Part shown: positions 1 through 5,868 of the stretch, in pieces
Layout: each line of letters starts with the position of its first letter
How positions within the stretch are numbered: the first letter of the stretch is position 1
Source: Betaproteobacteria bacterium SG8_40
GTDB lineage: Bacteria; Pseudomonadota; Gammaproteobacteria; Burkholderiales; Eutrophovitaceae
Length of the DNA stretch: 6,689 nucleotides
Assembly (NCBI GenBank): GCA_001304425.1
Contig: LJTS01000150.1
Coordinates: 1-6,689, forward strand
Direction of reading: 5' to 3'
Notes under the pieces: generated by a model
Databases searched by the model: none
What the model was told of the DNA's origin: nothing
Seen by the model: only the letters and a program-made list of their open reading frames with translations
Position numbers and translations under genes: made by a program

Positions 1-545
1 ACGGCAAGTTGCGCAACGATGTGTGCCGCCGCACCAAAACCATAGATACCAATCCGCTGCGCGTCACCGGTCTTGACCAGCGAGCGGTAACCGATCAGTC
101 CAGCACACAAAAGTGGCGCTGCATGCAGGTCGTCAAACTCACCGGGCAAAGGGAAGCAGAAGCGCGCATCGGCCACGACGAACTCGGCATAGCCGCCGTC
201 CATGTCAAACCCGGTGAAACGGGCATGGTCACACAGGTTCTCGCGGCCACTCAGGCAATATTCGCATTGGCCACAAGTCCAGCCCAGCCACGGCACCCCG
301 ACCCTTTGCCCCAATGAAACCGTCCCGACTTCGCTACCCACAGCATCAACGGTTCCGACTATTTCGTGACCCGGCACGACCGGCAACTTGCCGCCCCGTA
401 GCTCCCGGTCCACCACATGCAGGTCCGTGCGGCATACGCCGCAGGCCTTGACCCTGATCCGTATCTGGCCGGGTCCGGGCGCGGGGACGGGAATGTCGGA
501 CTGGGTCAATTCCCCTGCTTCGCCTGACAACTGCATCGCGCGCAT
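1..545 (-). CDS. Zinc-dependent alcohol dehydrogenase, N-terminal part (cut by window edge)
   Basis: My reading of the minus strand from ATG at 545 gives 181 codons that stay open to the left edge, so the C-terminal half is missing. The protein is a medium-chain NAD(P)-dependent alcohol dehydrogenase (alcohol to aldehyde, or the reverse), presumably cytosolic. Visible signatures are the catalytic-zinc ligands C38 (in CGVCRTD), H60 (in PGHE) and C147. The structural-zinc lobe has four cysteines at 91, 94, 97 and 105. The Rossmann loop GIYGFGAAAH (166-175) closes the visible part. That loop, with Ala where many relatives have Gly, resembles the 'zinc-binding alcohol dehydrogenase family' of about 330 residues (TIGR02822-like) more than the classic adhP type; this subfamily call is from memory. 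GGGAG lies about 8 bases before the ATG and supports the start. The gene is divergent from the CWC protein gene. The physiological substrate cannot be told from the sequence. Confidence 0.93.
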   Translation of the reverse strand, partial: MRAMQLSGEAGELTQSDIPVPAPGPGQIRIRVKACGVCRTDLHVVDRELRGGKLPVVPGHEIVGTVDAVGSEVGTVSLGQRVGVPWLGWTCGQCEYCLSGRENLCDHARFTGFDMDGGYAEFVVADARFCFPLPGEFDDLHAAPLLCAGLIGYRSLVKTGDAQRIGIYGFGAAAHIVAQLA

Positions 546-656
546 TCTTGCTCTCCCGAAGGCGTTTCGTCACGAGTTCAGTATGACAAACCAGATCTCA
601 AGATACACTCTCTCGCTCACGCCAACGATTCATTCGCGCCAAACACGGGAGCAGAC

Positions 657-872
657 GTGCGGACGAGAAAGACCCTCGCGGCGAATGCCGGGGAACGATC
701 ACCGGACAACCAGCATTGCGAGCAATGCGGCGCCGCTTTTCATTGCGGTTTGAACGACAGCATCCCTTGCTGGTGCGCGTCCGATTTTCCGCCGGTCGTC
801 AGCCCGGAGGCGGGCAGCTCATGCCTGTGCCCACGCTGCCTGGCAAGCCTGATCGGTTCGGCTTCTGATTGA
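657..872 (+). CDS. Small Cys-rich CWC-family protein
   Basis: This 71-residue protein has eight cysteines, at 21, 24, 30, 38, 40, 56, 58 and 61. They form a CxxC pair, the hallmark CWC triplet (38-40), then FPP and a CLCPRCL segment near the end. This is the pattern of the Cys-rich CWC family (Pfam Cys_rich_CWC), whose function I do not know to be established. The spacing suggests a small zinc-binding fold, which is inference. There is no signal peptide or membrane segment, so it should be cytosolic. The start is GTG at 657, chosen because GGGAG lies five bases upstream (647-651) and the family motif begins soon after. It is the only plus-strand gene here: divergent from the alcohol dehydrogenase and convergent with the universal stress protein, whose stop is 44 bases beyond its own. 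The family call is firm; any role is open. Confidence 0.85.
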   Translation: MRTRKTLAANAGERSPDNQHCEQCGAAFHCGLNDSIPCWCASDFPPVVSPEAGSSCLCPRCLASLIGSASD

Positions 873-882
873 CGCAGTTTCT

Positions 883-902
883 GATCAACCCGATTGTTGA
901 TC
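883..902. repeat. Short inverted repeat between convergent genes
   Basis: GATCAAC (883-889) and GTTGATC (896-902) are perfect 7-base arms around a 6-base loop, between the CWC gene and the universal stress protein gene. A second perfect palindrome, GTCCCGGGAC, lies at 908-917 and touches the stress protein stop codon. The position fits a shared terminator for two converging genes. Neither side has a run of T after the stem, so it does not meet the usual intrinsic-terminator pattern. Confidence 0.35.
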
Positions 903-916
903 GAATCGTCCCGGGA

Positions 917-1345
917 CTAGCTGACCAGCAGCACAGGAACATTCCCCTCGTGCAGCATGCGGGCCGCGACAGAGCCCAGCAATGCTCCCTTGACGGCACC
1001 GCGCCCATGCGTGCCCATGACAATCAGGTCGCTTTTCTTGTCAACCGTGTAGTCGAGGATGGTGGCCGCAAGGTCACCGACCCCGATGTGATGGCGATAA
1101 GGCACACCCGCTTCGTCGAGCAACGCTCGCGCCTGCTGTAGGGCGGCCAATCCCTCTTCCCGGTAATAATCATCGAGCTGATTTTTCGATATGAAGGATT
1201 TGACCAATCCGGACGCGATCGGCAACTGTACGTTGAGCAGATGCAGGTCAACGGGCTGCCGATACCAGTCGCGCTTTTCGACAAAATCGCGCACCGCCCG
1301 CAACGCATTATCCGATCCGTCCACGAGCAACAACACACTAGGCAT
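917..1345 (-). CDS. Universal stress protein, single UspA domain
   Basis: This 142-residue cytosolic protein has the single-domain length usual for UspA-type proteins. It opens with the beta-strand and Asp of the nucleotide site (LLLVDGSDNA, D9). It ends with the ATP-binding pattern G-2x-G-9x-G-S: G111, G114, G124, S125, inside VMGTHGRG and the following helix. It therefore probably belongs to the ATP-binding branch; family members support survival under stress by mechanisms that remain unclear. The start is ATG at 1345, since AGGGGGAT sits just upstream and the family N-terminus begins there; the same frame stays open 32 codons further upstream inside terC, but that stretch is unlike the family. 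The start overlaps the 3' end of terC by 8 bp, which suggests translational coupling and a shared transcript. Confidence 0.93.
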   Translation of the reverse strand: MPSVLLLVDGSDNALRAVRDFVEKRDWYRQPVDLHLLNVQLPIASGLVKSFISKNQLDDYYREEGLAALQQARALLDEAGVPYRHHIGVGDLAATILDYTVDKKSDLIVMGTHGRGAVKGALLGSVAARMLHEGNVPVLLVS

Positions 1346-2111
1346 GTCTATCCCCCTCGGATTCGTCGTCGGCGGCTGCCAGGTCAATAATTTTGGCGGC
1401 GGGCGCCGGCCGGCGCGCCGCAGCCAACCATCCGGTGACAATGACGATTAATGCACCAAGCGCCGGCGCAGCCCACGACAACCAGTGCTGAACCGGTTCG
1501 AGCACTGGCTTGACTACCGGATCGGCGATTGCCATCGACAGGGCAATCCATCCAAGCAGCGCTCCTCCACCGACTATGATCATCGGGAAACGATCCATCA
1601 GGCGAAGTATCAACTGACTGGCCCAAACCATCAATGGAATCGACAAGGCCAGGCCAAAGATCAGCAGGAACACACTATCCCTCGCGGCAGCAGCAACCGC
1701 GATGACGTTATCGAGACTCATCACGAAATCGGCAACAATGATGGTGCGTATGGCTGCAAAGAGGTTGCCCGCAGCCTTGATCTCGTGCCCACCGTCCTCG
1801 GCTTGCGGCAGCACGAGTTTGATCCCGATCCACATCAACAGGGCACCGCCGACGAGTTTGACATAGCTGAGCGTGAGCAAGGTCACCGCAAAAAATGTCA
1901 GAACAACCCGCAGTCCGATGGCCCCCCCCACACCCCAGATGATTCCCAGGCGGCGCTGTTGCGGCGGAAGATTGCGGCAGGCGAGCGCGATCACAACCGC
2001 ATTGTCGCCCGACAGAAGAATGTCGATGACGACGATCTGGAGTACAGCCACCCAGAACTGGGGATTGAGTGGATCGAGTGTGAGCGGTGTATGCACTGCG
2101 CGATTCGCCAC
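1338..2111 (-). CDS. TerC-family integral membrane protein, probable Mn(II)/metal exporter
   Basis: This 257-residue polytopic inner-membrane protein has about seven hydrophobic segments. Its two inverted halves each carry the family's acidic metal-site signature: IDILLSGDNA (D30, D36, N37) and ADFVMSLDNV (D128, D134, N135). TerC/Alx-type relatives such as Alx and YkoY/YceF handle manganese export or metalation of exported enzymes. The export role here is inferred from the family, not seen. The start is uncertain. GTG at 2111 gives the longest form; GTG at 2096 (V6) has AGGTGG upstream and would give an N-terminus closer to relatives. A TGA in the same frame upstream rules out a much longer protein. 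Both candidate starts have initiation signals inside or next to a strong hairpin. The C-terminal tail is acidic. An eight-G run (1922-1929 on the plus strand as C) lies in the codons for GVGGAI. The order sucC-sucD-terC is familiar in betaproteobacteria. Confidence 0.92.
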   Translation of the reverse strand: MANRAVHTPLTLDPLNPQFWVAVLQIVVIDILLSGDNAVVIALACRNLPPQQRRLGIIWGVGGAIGLRVVLTFFAVTLLTLSYVKLVGGALLMWIGIKLVLPQAEDGGHEIKAAGNLFAAIRTIIVADFVMSLDNVIAVAAAARDSVFLLIFGLALSIPLMVWASQLILRLMDRFPMIIVGGGALLGWIALSMAIADPVVKPVLEPVQHWLSWAAPALGALIVIVTGWLAAARRPAPAAKIIDLAAADDESEGDRHA

Positions 2112-2145
2112 CTGCCATCCGCCCCGGGGCAGGTTGGCAGGTGAC
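2107..2145 (-). promoter_or_regulatory. Hairpin burying the terC translation start
   Basis: On the minus strand GTCACCTGCCA (2145-2135) pairs with TGGCAGGTGGC (2117-2107). That is 11 base pairs, one of them G-U, around a 17-base GC-rich loop containing the palindrome GCCCCGGGGC. The upstream GTG start (2111-2109) lies wholly inside the 3' arm, and so does the AGGTGG that could serve the GTG at 2096. There is no T run afterwards, so it is not a standard terminator. A role in limiting terC translation is inference. I looked for the conserved core of the yybP-ykoY manganese riboswitch, which often precedes terC relatives, and did not see it. Confidence 0.5.
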
Positions 2146-2176
2146 TTAGGTGGTCATTGCCTGATCATTTGCGAGC

Positions 2177-2199
2177 AGTCCGGCGCCAGGCACCGAACC
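2177..2199 (-). terminator. Stem-loop just after sucD, possible weak terminator or 3' stabiliser
   Basis: Twelve bases after the sucD stop, GGTTCGGTGC (2199-2190) pairs with GCGCCGGACT (2186-2177) over 10 base pairs, three of them G-U, closed by a three-base loop CTG. It is well placed to end or protect the sucCD message. The following bases (GCTCGCAAATG) contain no T tract, so efficient intrinsic termination is doubtful and read-through into terC is possible. Confidence 0.35.
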
Positions 2200-2211
2200 C
2201 GAGTGTAAACC

Positions 2212-3096
2212 TTATTTCAGGACCGACTTGAGCAGCTTTCCCATTTGGGACGGATCGCGCGTGACACGAATGCCGCACGCTTCCATCACCTCAAGTTTCT
2301 CGGCAGCAGTCCCTTTGCCGCCGGAAATGATGGCGCCGGCATGCCCCATTCTCTTGCCCGCCGGTGCCGTGACGCCGGCAATAAATCCTACGACCGGCTT
2401 GGTCATGTTCTCCTTTGCCCACAATGCCGCGGTCTCCTCGTCCGTACCGCCGATCTCGCCAATCATGACGACGGCATCTGTGCCCGGATCTTCGTTGAAC
2501 ATCTTCAACACGTCGAGATGTTTCAGGCCGTTAACCGGATCGCCACCGATACCGACGGCCGTGCTCTGACCCAGACCAAGTTCCGTTAATTGCGCAACCG
2601 CCTCGTAAGTCAGCGTCCCGGAACGCGAAACGACGCCTATTGTCCCCTTGCGGTGGATATGCCCGGGCATGATCCCGATTTTCAGTTCATCGGGAGTAAT
2701 GACACCCGGGCAATTCGGTCCAAGCAAAATGGTCTTGCTGTTGCATTTGCGCATCTTGTCGCGCACTTCGATCATGTCACGCACCGGAATGCCTTCAGTA
2801 ATACAGATGGCAAGGTCGAGTTCCGCTTCGGCCGCTTCCCAGATTGCCGCTGCAGCACCGGCAGGCGGCACATAAATCACCGAGACATTGGCGCCGGTTG
2901 CCTGCTTTGCCTCGCGCACAGACCCGAAGATCGGAATCCCCTCGAAGTCCTGACCGGCTTTTTTCGGATTGACCCCTGCAACGAAACATTGGGCACCATT
3001 GGCATACTCGCGGCAAGCGCGGGTATGAAATTGCCCGGTCTTGCCGGTGATGCCCTGGGTGATGACCCTGGTGTTCTTGTCGATCAGGATAGACAT
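2212..3096 (-). CDS. sucD: Succinyl-CoA synthetase (ADP-forming), alpha subunit
   Basis: SucD pairs with SucC to convert succinyl-CoA plus ADP (or GDP) and phosphate to succinate, CoA and ATP (or GTP) in the TCA cycle; it is cytosolic. It has 294 residues, close to the 289 of E. coli. The N-terminal CoA-binding Rossmann part shows QGITGKTGQFHT (14-25), ITEGIP (99-104) and GPNCPG (126-131). The ligase domain shows SRSGTLTYE (158-166). The phosphorylated active-site histidine is H252 in GHAGAI. ATG at 3096 is chosen because the mature family N-terminus (MSILIDKNT) begins there; the longer open frame upstream is the sucC region read out of frame. The start shares one base with the sucC stop (TGATG), so the two subunits are probably made by coupled translation, with AAAGG about 10 bases upstream. 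All key residues are intact. Confidence 0.98.
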   Translation of the reverse strand: MSILIDKNTRVITQGITGKTGQFHTRACREYANGAQCFVAGVNPKKAGQDFEGIPIFGSVREAKQATGANVSVIYVPPAGAAAAIWEAAEAELDLAICITEGIPVRDMIEVRDKMRKCNSKTILLGPNCPGVITPDELKIGIMPGHIHRKGTIGVVSRSGTLTYEAVAQLTELGLGQSTAVGIGGDPVNGLKHLDVLKMFNEDPGTDAVVMIGEIGGTDEETAALWAKENMTKPVVGFIAGVTAPAGKRMGHAGAIISGGKGTAAEKLEVMEACGIRVTRDPSQMGKLLKSVLK

Positions 3097-4265
3097 CAGC
3101 TCTTGCCTTTCGTCGCCGCAACGACGCGCTGCGCGGCATCGCCCATATTGTCCGCGGAGATGATCGGCAAGCCCGAATCTGCAAGTATCTGCCTGCCTAT
3201 ATCTTCGTTGGTTCCCTTCATCCTCACCACCAGCGGGACCCCCAGTTTCACCTGTTTTGCCGCCTCGACGACTCCCGCGGCGATGACATCGCATCGCATG
3301 ATGCCGCCGAAAATGTTGACCAAAATAGCTTTCAGGTCCGGGTTGCGCAGCATCAACTTGAATGCTTCGGTCACTTTTTCCGTCGTCGCACCACCGCCAA
3401 CGTCGAGAAAGTTCGCCGGCTCGCCGCCGAACAACTTGATAGTGTCCATCGTCGCCATCGCCAATCCCGCACCGTTGACCAGGCAGCCGATGTTTCCGTC
3501 GAGGGAAATGTAGGACAGGTCGTGCTTGGATGCTTCGACTTCAACCGGATCTTCTTCGTCCAGGTCCCGCAAAGCAACAATCTCAGGATGGCGGAACAGT
3601 GCGTTCTCGTCAAAATTCATCTTCGCGTCCAGCGCGACGACATTGCCATCGGCAGTCAGTATCAGGGGATTGATCTCCGCAAGCGAGGCATCCGTTGCGA
3701 CAAATGCGCGATAGAGAGACTGCAACATCGCCACACATTTCGACCGTGACGATTCAGGAACACCGATATCTTTCGACAAGGACGCAGCTTCCTCGTCTGT
3801 CAATCCCGCGCCGGGATCGACAAATACCTTGTGGATGCGTTCCGGTGTATTGGCGGCGACCTCTTCGATATCCATGCCGCCTTCGGAAGAGGCCATTACA
3901 CAGACTTTCTGGGTCGCACGATCGACGACAATACCGACGTAGAGTTCCTTGTCGATGTCAGCGCCTTCCTCTATCAGCAGGCGCCTGACTTTTTGGCCTT
4001 CGGGGCCTGTCTGATGCGTTTTGAGTTGCATGCCCAGAATCGCGGAGGAAAATTTCCGAACCTCGTCCACTGACTTGGCGACCTTGACACCGCCCCCCTT
4101 GCCGCGCCCGCCGGCATGTATCTGCGCTTTCACGACCCATACCGAGCCACCAAGTTCGCCGGCCGCTTTCACCGCCTCCTCGACAGAAAAACACGGGATG
4201 CCTCGTGGCGTAATGACGCCAAATTCGCGCAGCAGTTCCTTCGCCTGATATTCGTGAATTTTCAT
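3096..4265 (-). CDS. sucC: Succinyl-CoA synthetase (ADP-forming), beta subunit
   Basis: SucC is the nucleotide-binding subunit of the TCA-cycle enzyme whose alpha subunit is encoded immediately after it. At 389 residues it matches the E. coli length (388). The ATP-grasp part opens with MKIHEYQAKELL. The nucleotide-site loop is VVKAQIHAGGRGKGGGVKV (44-62), followed by SSEGGMDIEEVA (126-137) and LAEINPL (195-201), where E197 and N199 are the usual catalytic and metal-site residues. The C-terminal ligase domain has a Gly-rich GAGLAM loop and NIFGGI. ATP versus GTP preference cannot be settled by eye. The ATG at 4265 is preceded by an A-rich stretch and a poorly placed GGCAGG about 13 bases upstream, so the ribosome site is weak. 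The 48-bp gap to the upstream coiled-coil gene shows no terminator. Here sucCD is not next to sucAB, at least within the window. Confidence 0.98.
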   Translation of the reverse strand: MKIHEYQAKELLREFGVITPRGIPCFSVEEAVKAAGELGGSVWVVKAQIHAGGRGKGGGVKVAKSVDEVRKFSSAILGMQLKTHQTGPEGQKVRRLLIEEGADIDKELYVGIVVDRATQKVCVMASSEGGMDIEEVAANTPERIHKVFVDPGAGLTDEEAASLSKDIGVPESSRSKCVAMLQSLYRAFVATDASLAEINPLILTADGNVVALDAKMNFDENALFRHPEIVALRDLDEEDPVEVEASKHDLSYISLDGNIGCLVNGAGLAMATMDTIKLFGGEPANFLDVGGGATTEKVTEAFKLMLRNPDLKAILVNIFGGIMRCDVIAAGVVEAAKQVKLGVPLVVRMKGTNEDIGRQILADSGLPIISADNMGDAAQRVVAATKGKS

Positions 4266-4313
4266 TTTTTGTGGACCTGCCGGTGAATAACTCCGTCGAT
4301 GAGCGGAAGCGGG

Positions 4314-4679
4314 CTATTTGCGATTCTCGTAGATTCGAAGCAACCGCTCGGACTCCTCCGAGTATCGCTGGCGCGCCTGCTCATAATTTTCTTCGGCCTT
4401 CAGACGGGCCTGTGTAGCGTTTTCAGCATCCTGAAGTGCTTGTTCGTGGCGCTTCTTGAAATCTTCCGCCTCGCGCAAGGCAGACTCCTCGCGATCTTCC
4501 GCATCCTTGAGTTCCCGCTTCATCGACTGCATCTGTTTTCGCGAGAACGCGGCGCGCGATTGCGCCTGCTCGAAGGTCATTTCCTCCTGAGCAAGCGAGG
4601 TGGCAGGCGCCAGGAACATACTCACCGACAGAAACAGCGGGATAAAAATCCGGAGTACGAAAATTCGATGTTCAAGCAT
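4314..4679 (-). CDS. Small exported coiled-coil protein of unknown function
   Basis: I do not recognise a named family for this 121-residue protein. The first 30 residues read as a Sec signal peptide: a basic start (H4, R5, R10), a hydrophobic core about 11-24, and a likely cleavage at SLA-QEE after residue 30. There is no lipobox cysteine. Residues 34-119 are almost entirely charged helix (Glu, Lys, Arg, Gln, Ala) with no Pro or Gly, which predicts one long coiled coil in the periplasm. The mature part has no cysteine and no enzymatic motif. ATG at 4679 is preferred because it gives the complete signal peptide; the nearest Shine-Dalgarno-like GAGGA is about 13 bases away, hence weak. The start is 27 bp from the tRNA-Thr 3' end and the stop is 48 bp before sucC, so it may share their transcript. 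It could be a structural or adaptor protein; this is a guess from shape only. Confidence 0.8.
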   Translation of the reverse strand: MLEHRIFVLRIFIPLFLSVSMFLAPATSLAQEEMTFEQAQSRAAFSRKQMQSMKRELKDAEDREESALREAEDFKKRHEQALQDAENATQARLKAEENYEQARQRYSEESERLLRIYENRK

Positions 4680-4706
4680 GGAAGTATCGGTATCCTCGTT
4701 CTGGAA

Positions 4707-4782
<76 letters not shown>

Positions 4783-4791
4783 CTGGCCGGG

Positions 4792-4819
4792 ATTATAGGG
4801 TCAGCACGCCACCCGGCAA
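4792..4819 (-). promoter_or_regulatory. Sigma-70-type promoter for tRNA-Thr
   Basis: A perfect -10 box TATAAT (4797-4792) lies 9 bases before the mature tRNA 5' end. A -35-like TTGCCG (4819-4814) precedes it with a 16-base spacer. The A at 4784 is a natural start point, which would leave only a two-base leader for RNase P. The stretch after the -10 is CCCGGCC, the GC-rich discriminator type seen at stringently controlled stable-RNA promoters. The whole element sits just after the sspB stop codon. Confidence 0.65.
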
Positions 4820-4822
4820 ACA

Positions 4823-5254
4823 CTACTTCACTATCTGCAGCCTGGCGCGGCCGCGCGATGTATCCGCCGGCGCCGGCCCCGTGTCGCCTTCCTGTGTTGT
4901 TGGCTGCTGGTCGCCGGTCGGGCGCTCCGCCTCATCGGCCGGCGCGATCTGAAACGCCAGTCCCTGCCCGGATTCTCTGGCAAAAATGCCCTTTACCGCG
5001 CCGACAGGAACCGACACTTCCTGCGACAGACCGCCGAATCGGGCAGAGAAGCGAATCACGTCATTGTCGATCTTTAGATTGCGTGTCGCGTCAGGGCTGA
5101 TATTCAACACAATCTCGCCGTCCTTGACGTACTCCAGCGGCACACGTGTGTTCTCATTCACCTTGACCGCAATATACGGACTCTGGCCGCCATCGCAGCA
5201 CCACTCGTAGATCGCACGAATGAGATAGGGCGTGGTCGGCAGGCTATCGGTCAC
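4823..5254 (-). CDS. sspB: SspB, ClpXP specificity adaptor
   Basis: SspB binds ssrA-tagged and other substrates and delivers them to the ClpXP protease in the cytosol. This 143-residue protein has the substrate-binding fold in about residues 6-104, starting with PYLIRAIYEWCCDGG and including ISPDATRNL and RFSARFGG. A flexible, Pro/Gly/Asp/Thr-rich linker follows (about 105-132). The C-terminal peptide RARLQIVK is the ClpX-binding motif, equivalent to the RPALRVVK-type ending of E. coli SspB. The start is GTG at 5254, which overlaps the sspA stop in a GTGA junction and has GAAGG about 10 bases upstream. A longer in-frame reading (43 more residues) runs back through sspA and is unlike the family. 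Translation is probably coupled to sspA. The stop codon is 40 bases from the tRNA, with no terminator between. Confidence 0.95.
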   Translation of the reverse strand: MTDSLPTTPYLIRAIYEWCCDGGQSPYIAVKVNENTRVPLEYVKDGEIVLNISPDATRNLKIDNDVIRFSARFGGLSQEVSVPVGAVKGIFARESGQGLAFQIAPADEAERPTGDQQPTTQEGDTGPAPADTSRGRARLQIVK

Positions 5255-5850
5255 TTGCGCATTACCTTCTCGGACGGTGTCAGCGCTTCGATGTACGCCG
5301 GCCGGCTGAACAACCGCTCCGCGTATTTCATCAAGGGCGCGAGTTGCTTCGGCAGCTGGATCCCGTAGTAGTCGAGCCGCCACAGCAGAGGCGCGACAGC
5401 CACATCGAGCATGGAAAATTCATCACCGAGCATGTATTTCTGTTTGACGAATACCGGCGCAATTTGGGTAAGGTTATCGCGGATGGCGATGCGTGCCTTG
5501 TCAGCCTGTTTCTGCGTTCCACCTTCGATTGCGTCGATATTGGAAAACAGCTCGTTTTCGAAACGAAACAGGAACAGTCTGGCACGCGCCCGCATCACCG
5601 GGTCGGCAGGCATTAACTGCGGGTGCGGAAACCGGTCGTCGATGTATTCGTTGATGATGTTGGATTCATAAAGAATCAGATCGCGTTCGACCAGGACCGG
5701 CGTACGGTTGTATGGATTCATCACAGCCAGATCTTCCGGCTTGTTGTACAGATCGACATCAACGATCTGAAAGTCCATCCCTTTTTCGTACAGCACGATC
5801 CTGCAACGCTGACTGAATGGGCAGGTGGTGCCCGAGTAGAGTGTCATCAT
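5251..5850 (-). CDS. sspA: SspA, stringent starvation protein A (GST-fold, RNA polymerase-associated)
   Basis: SspA is a glutathione-transferase-like protein that in E. coli binds RNA polymerase and aids acid and starvation survival. At 199 residues it shows the N-terminal thioredoxin-like domain (TLYSGTTCPFSQRCRIVL, with C10 and C16), the cis-proline turn TP (50-51) and YES (61-63), then an all-helical C-terminal domain. The PHP triplet (75-77) corresponds to the surface pocket that E. coli SspA needs for transcription activation. C10 keeps a possible thiol site that E. coli SspA lacks; whether this one has enzyme activity is unknown. Two adjacent ATG codons (5850, 5847) could start it, and no good Shine-Dalgarno sequence is visible. 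The gene follows petC after 18 bp and overlaps sspB by 4 bp. The petABC-sspAB string is common in proteobacteria with a bc1 complex. The wording is closest to betaproteobacterial SspA in my memory. Confidence 0.95.
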   Translation of the reverse strand: MMTLYSGTTCPFSQRCRIVLYEKGMDFQIVDVDLYNKPEDLAVMNPYNRTPVLVERDLILYESNIINEYIDDRFPHPQLMPADPVMRARARLFLFRFENELFSNIDAIEGGTQKQADKARIAIRDNLTQIAPVFVKQKYMLGDEFSMLDVAVAPLLWRLDYYGIQLPKQLAPLMKYAERLFSRPAYIEALTPSEKVMRK

Positions 5851-5868
5851 GTTGGTTTGCCCGTTGCT

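Noticed and set aside
583..609. Possible plus-strand promoter (ATGACA, 15 bases, TACACT) ahead of the CWC gene
   Set aside because: The spacer is too short and the -10 box matches at only four of six positions; such matches are expected by chance.
388..753. Plus-strand open frame of 121 codons overlapping the dehydrogenase and the CWC gene
   Set aside because: Most of it is antisense to the dehydrogenase start, and the rest is out of frame with the CWC gene, which has the family motif and a good ribosome site.
1485..2144. Plus-strand open frame of 219 codons opposite terC
   Set aside because: It is antisense to a clear TerC protein, and its composition (rich in Gln, His, Asp) is the expected mirror of hydrophobic membrane codons.
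2112..2211. yybP-ykoY manganese riboswitch before terC
   Set aside because: Only hairpins were found; I could not see the conserved core sequences of that RNA class, and the region is short.
2590..3513. Plus-strand open frame of 307 codons opposite sucD and sucC
   Set aside because: It is entirely antisense to two unmistakable genes with all catalytic residues, and the translated product is unlike any protein I know.
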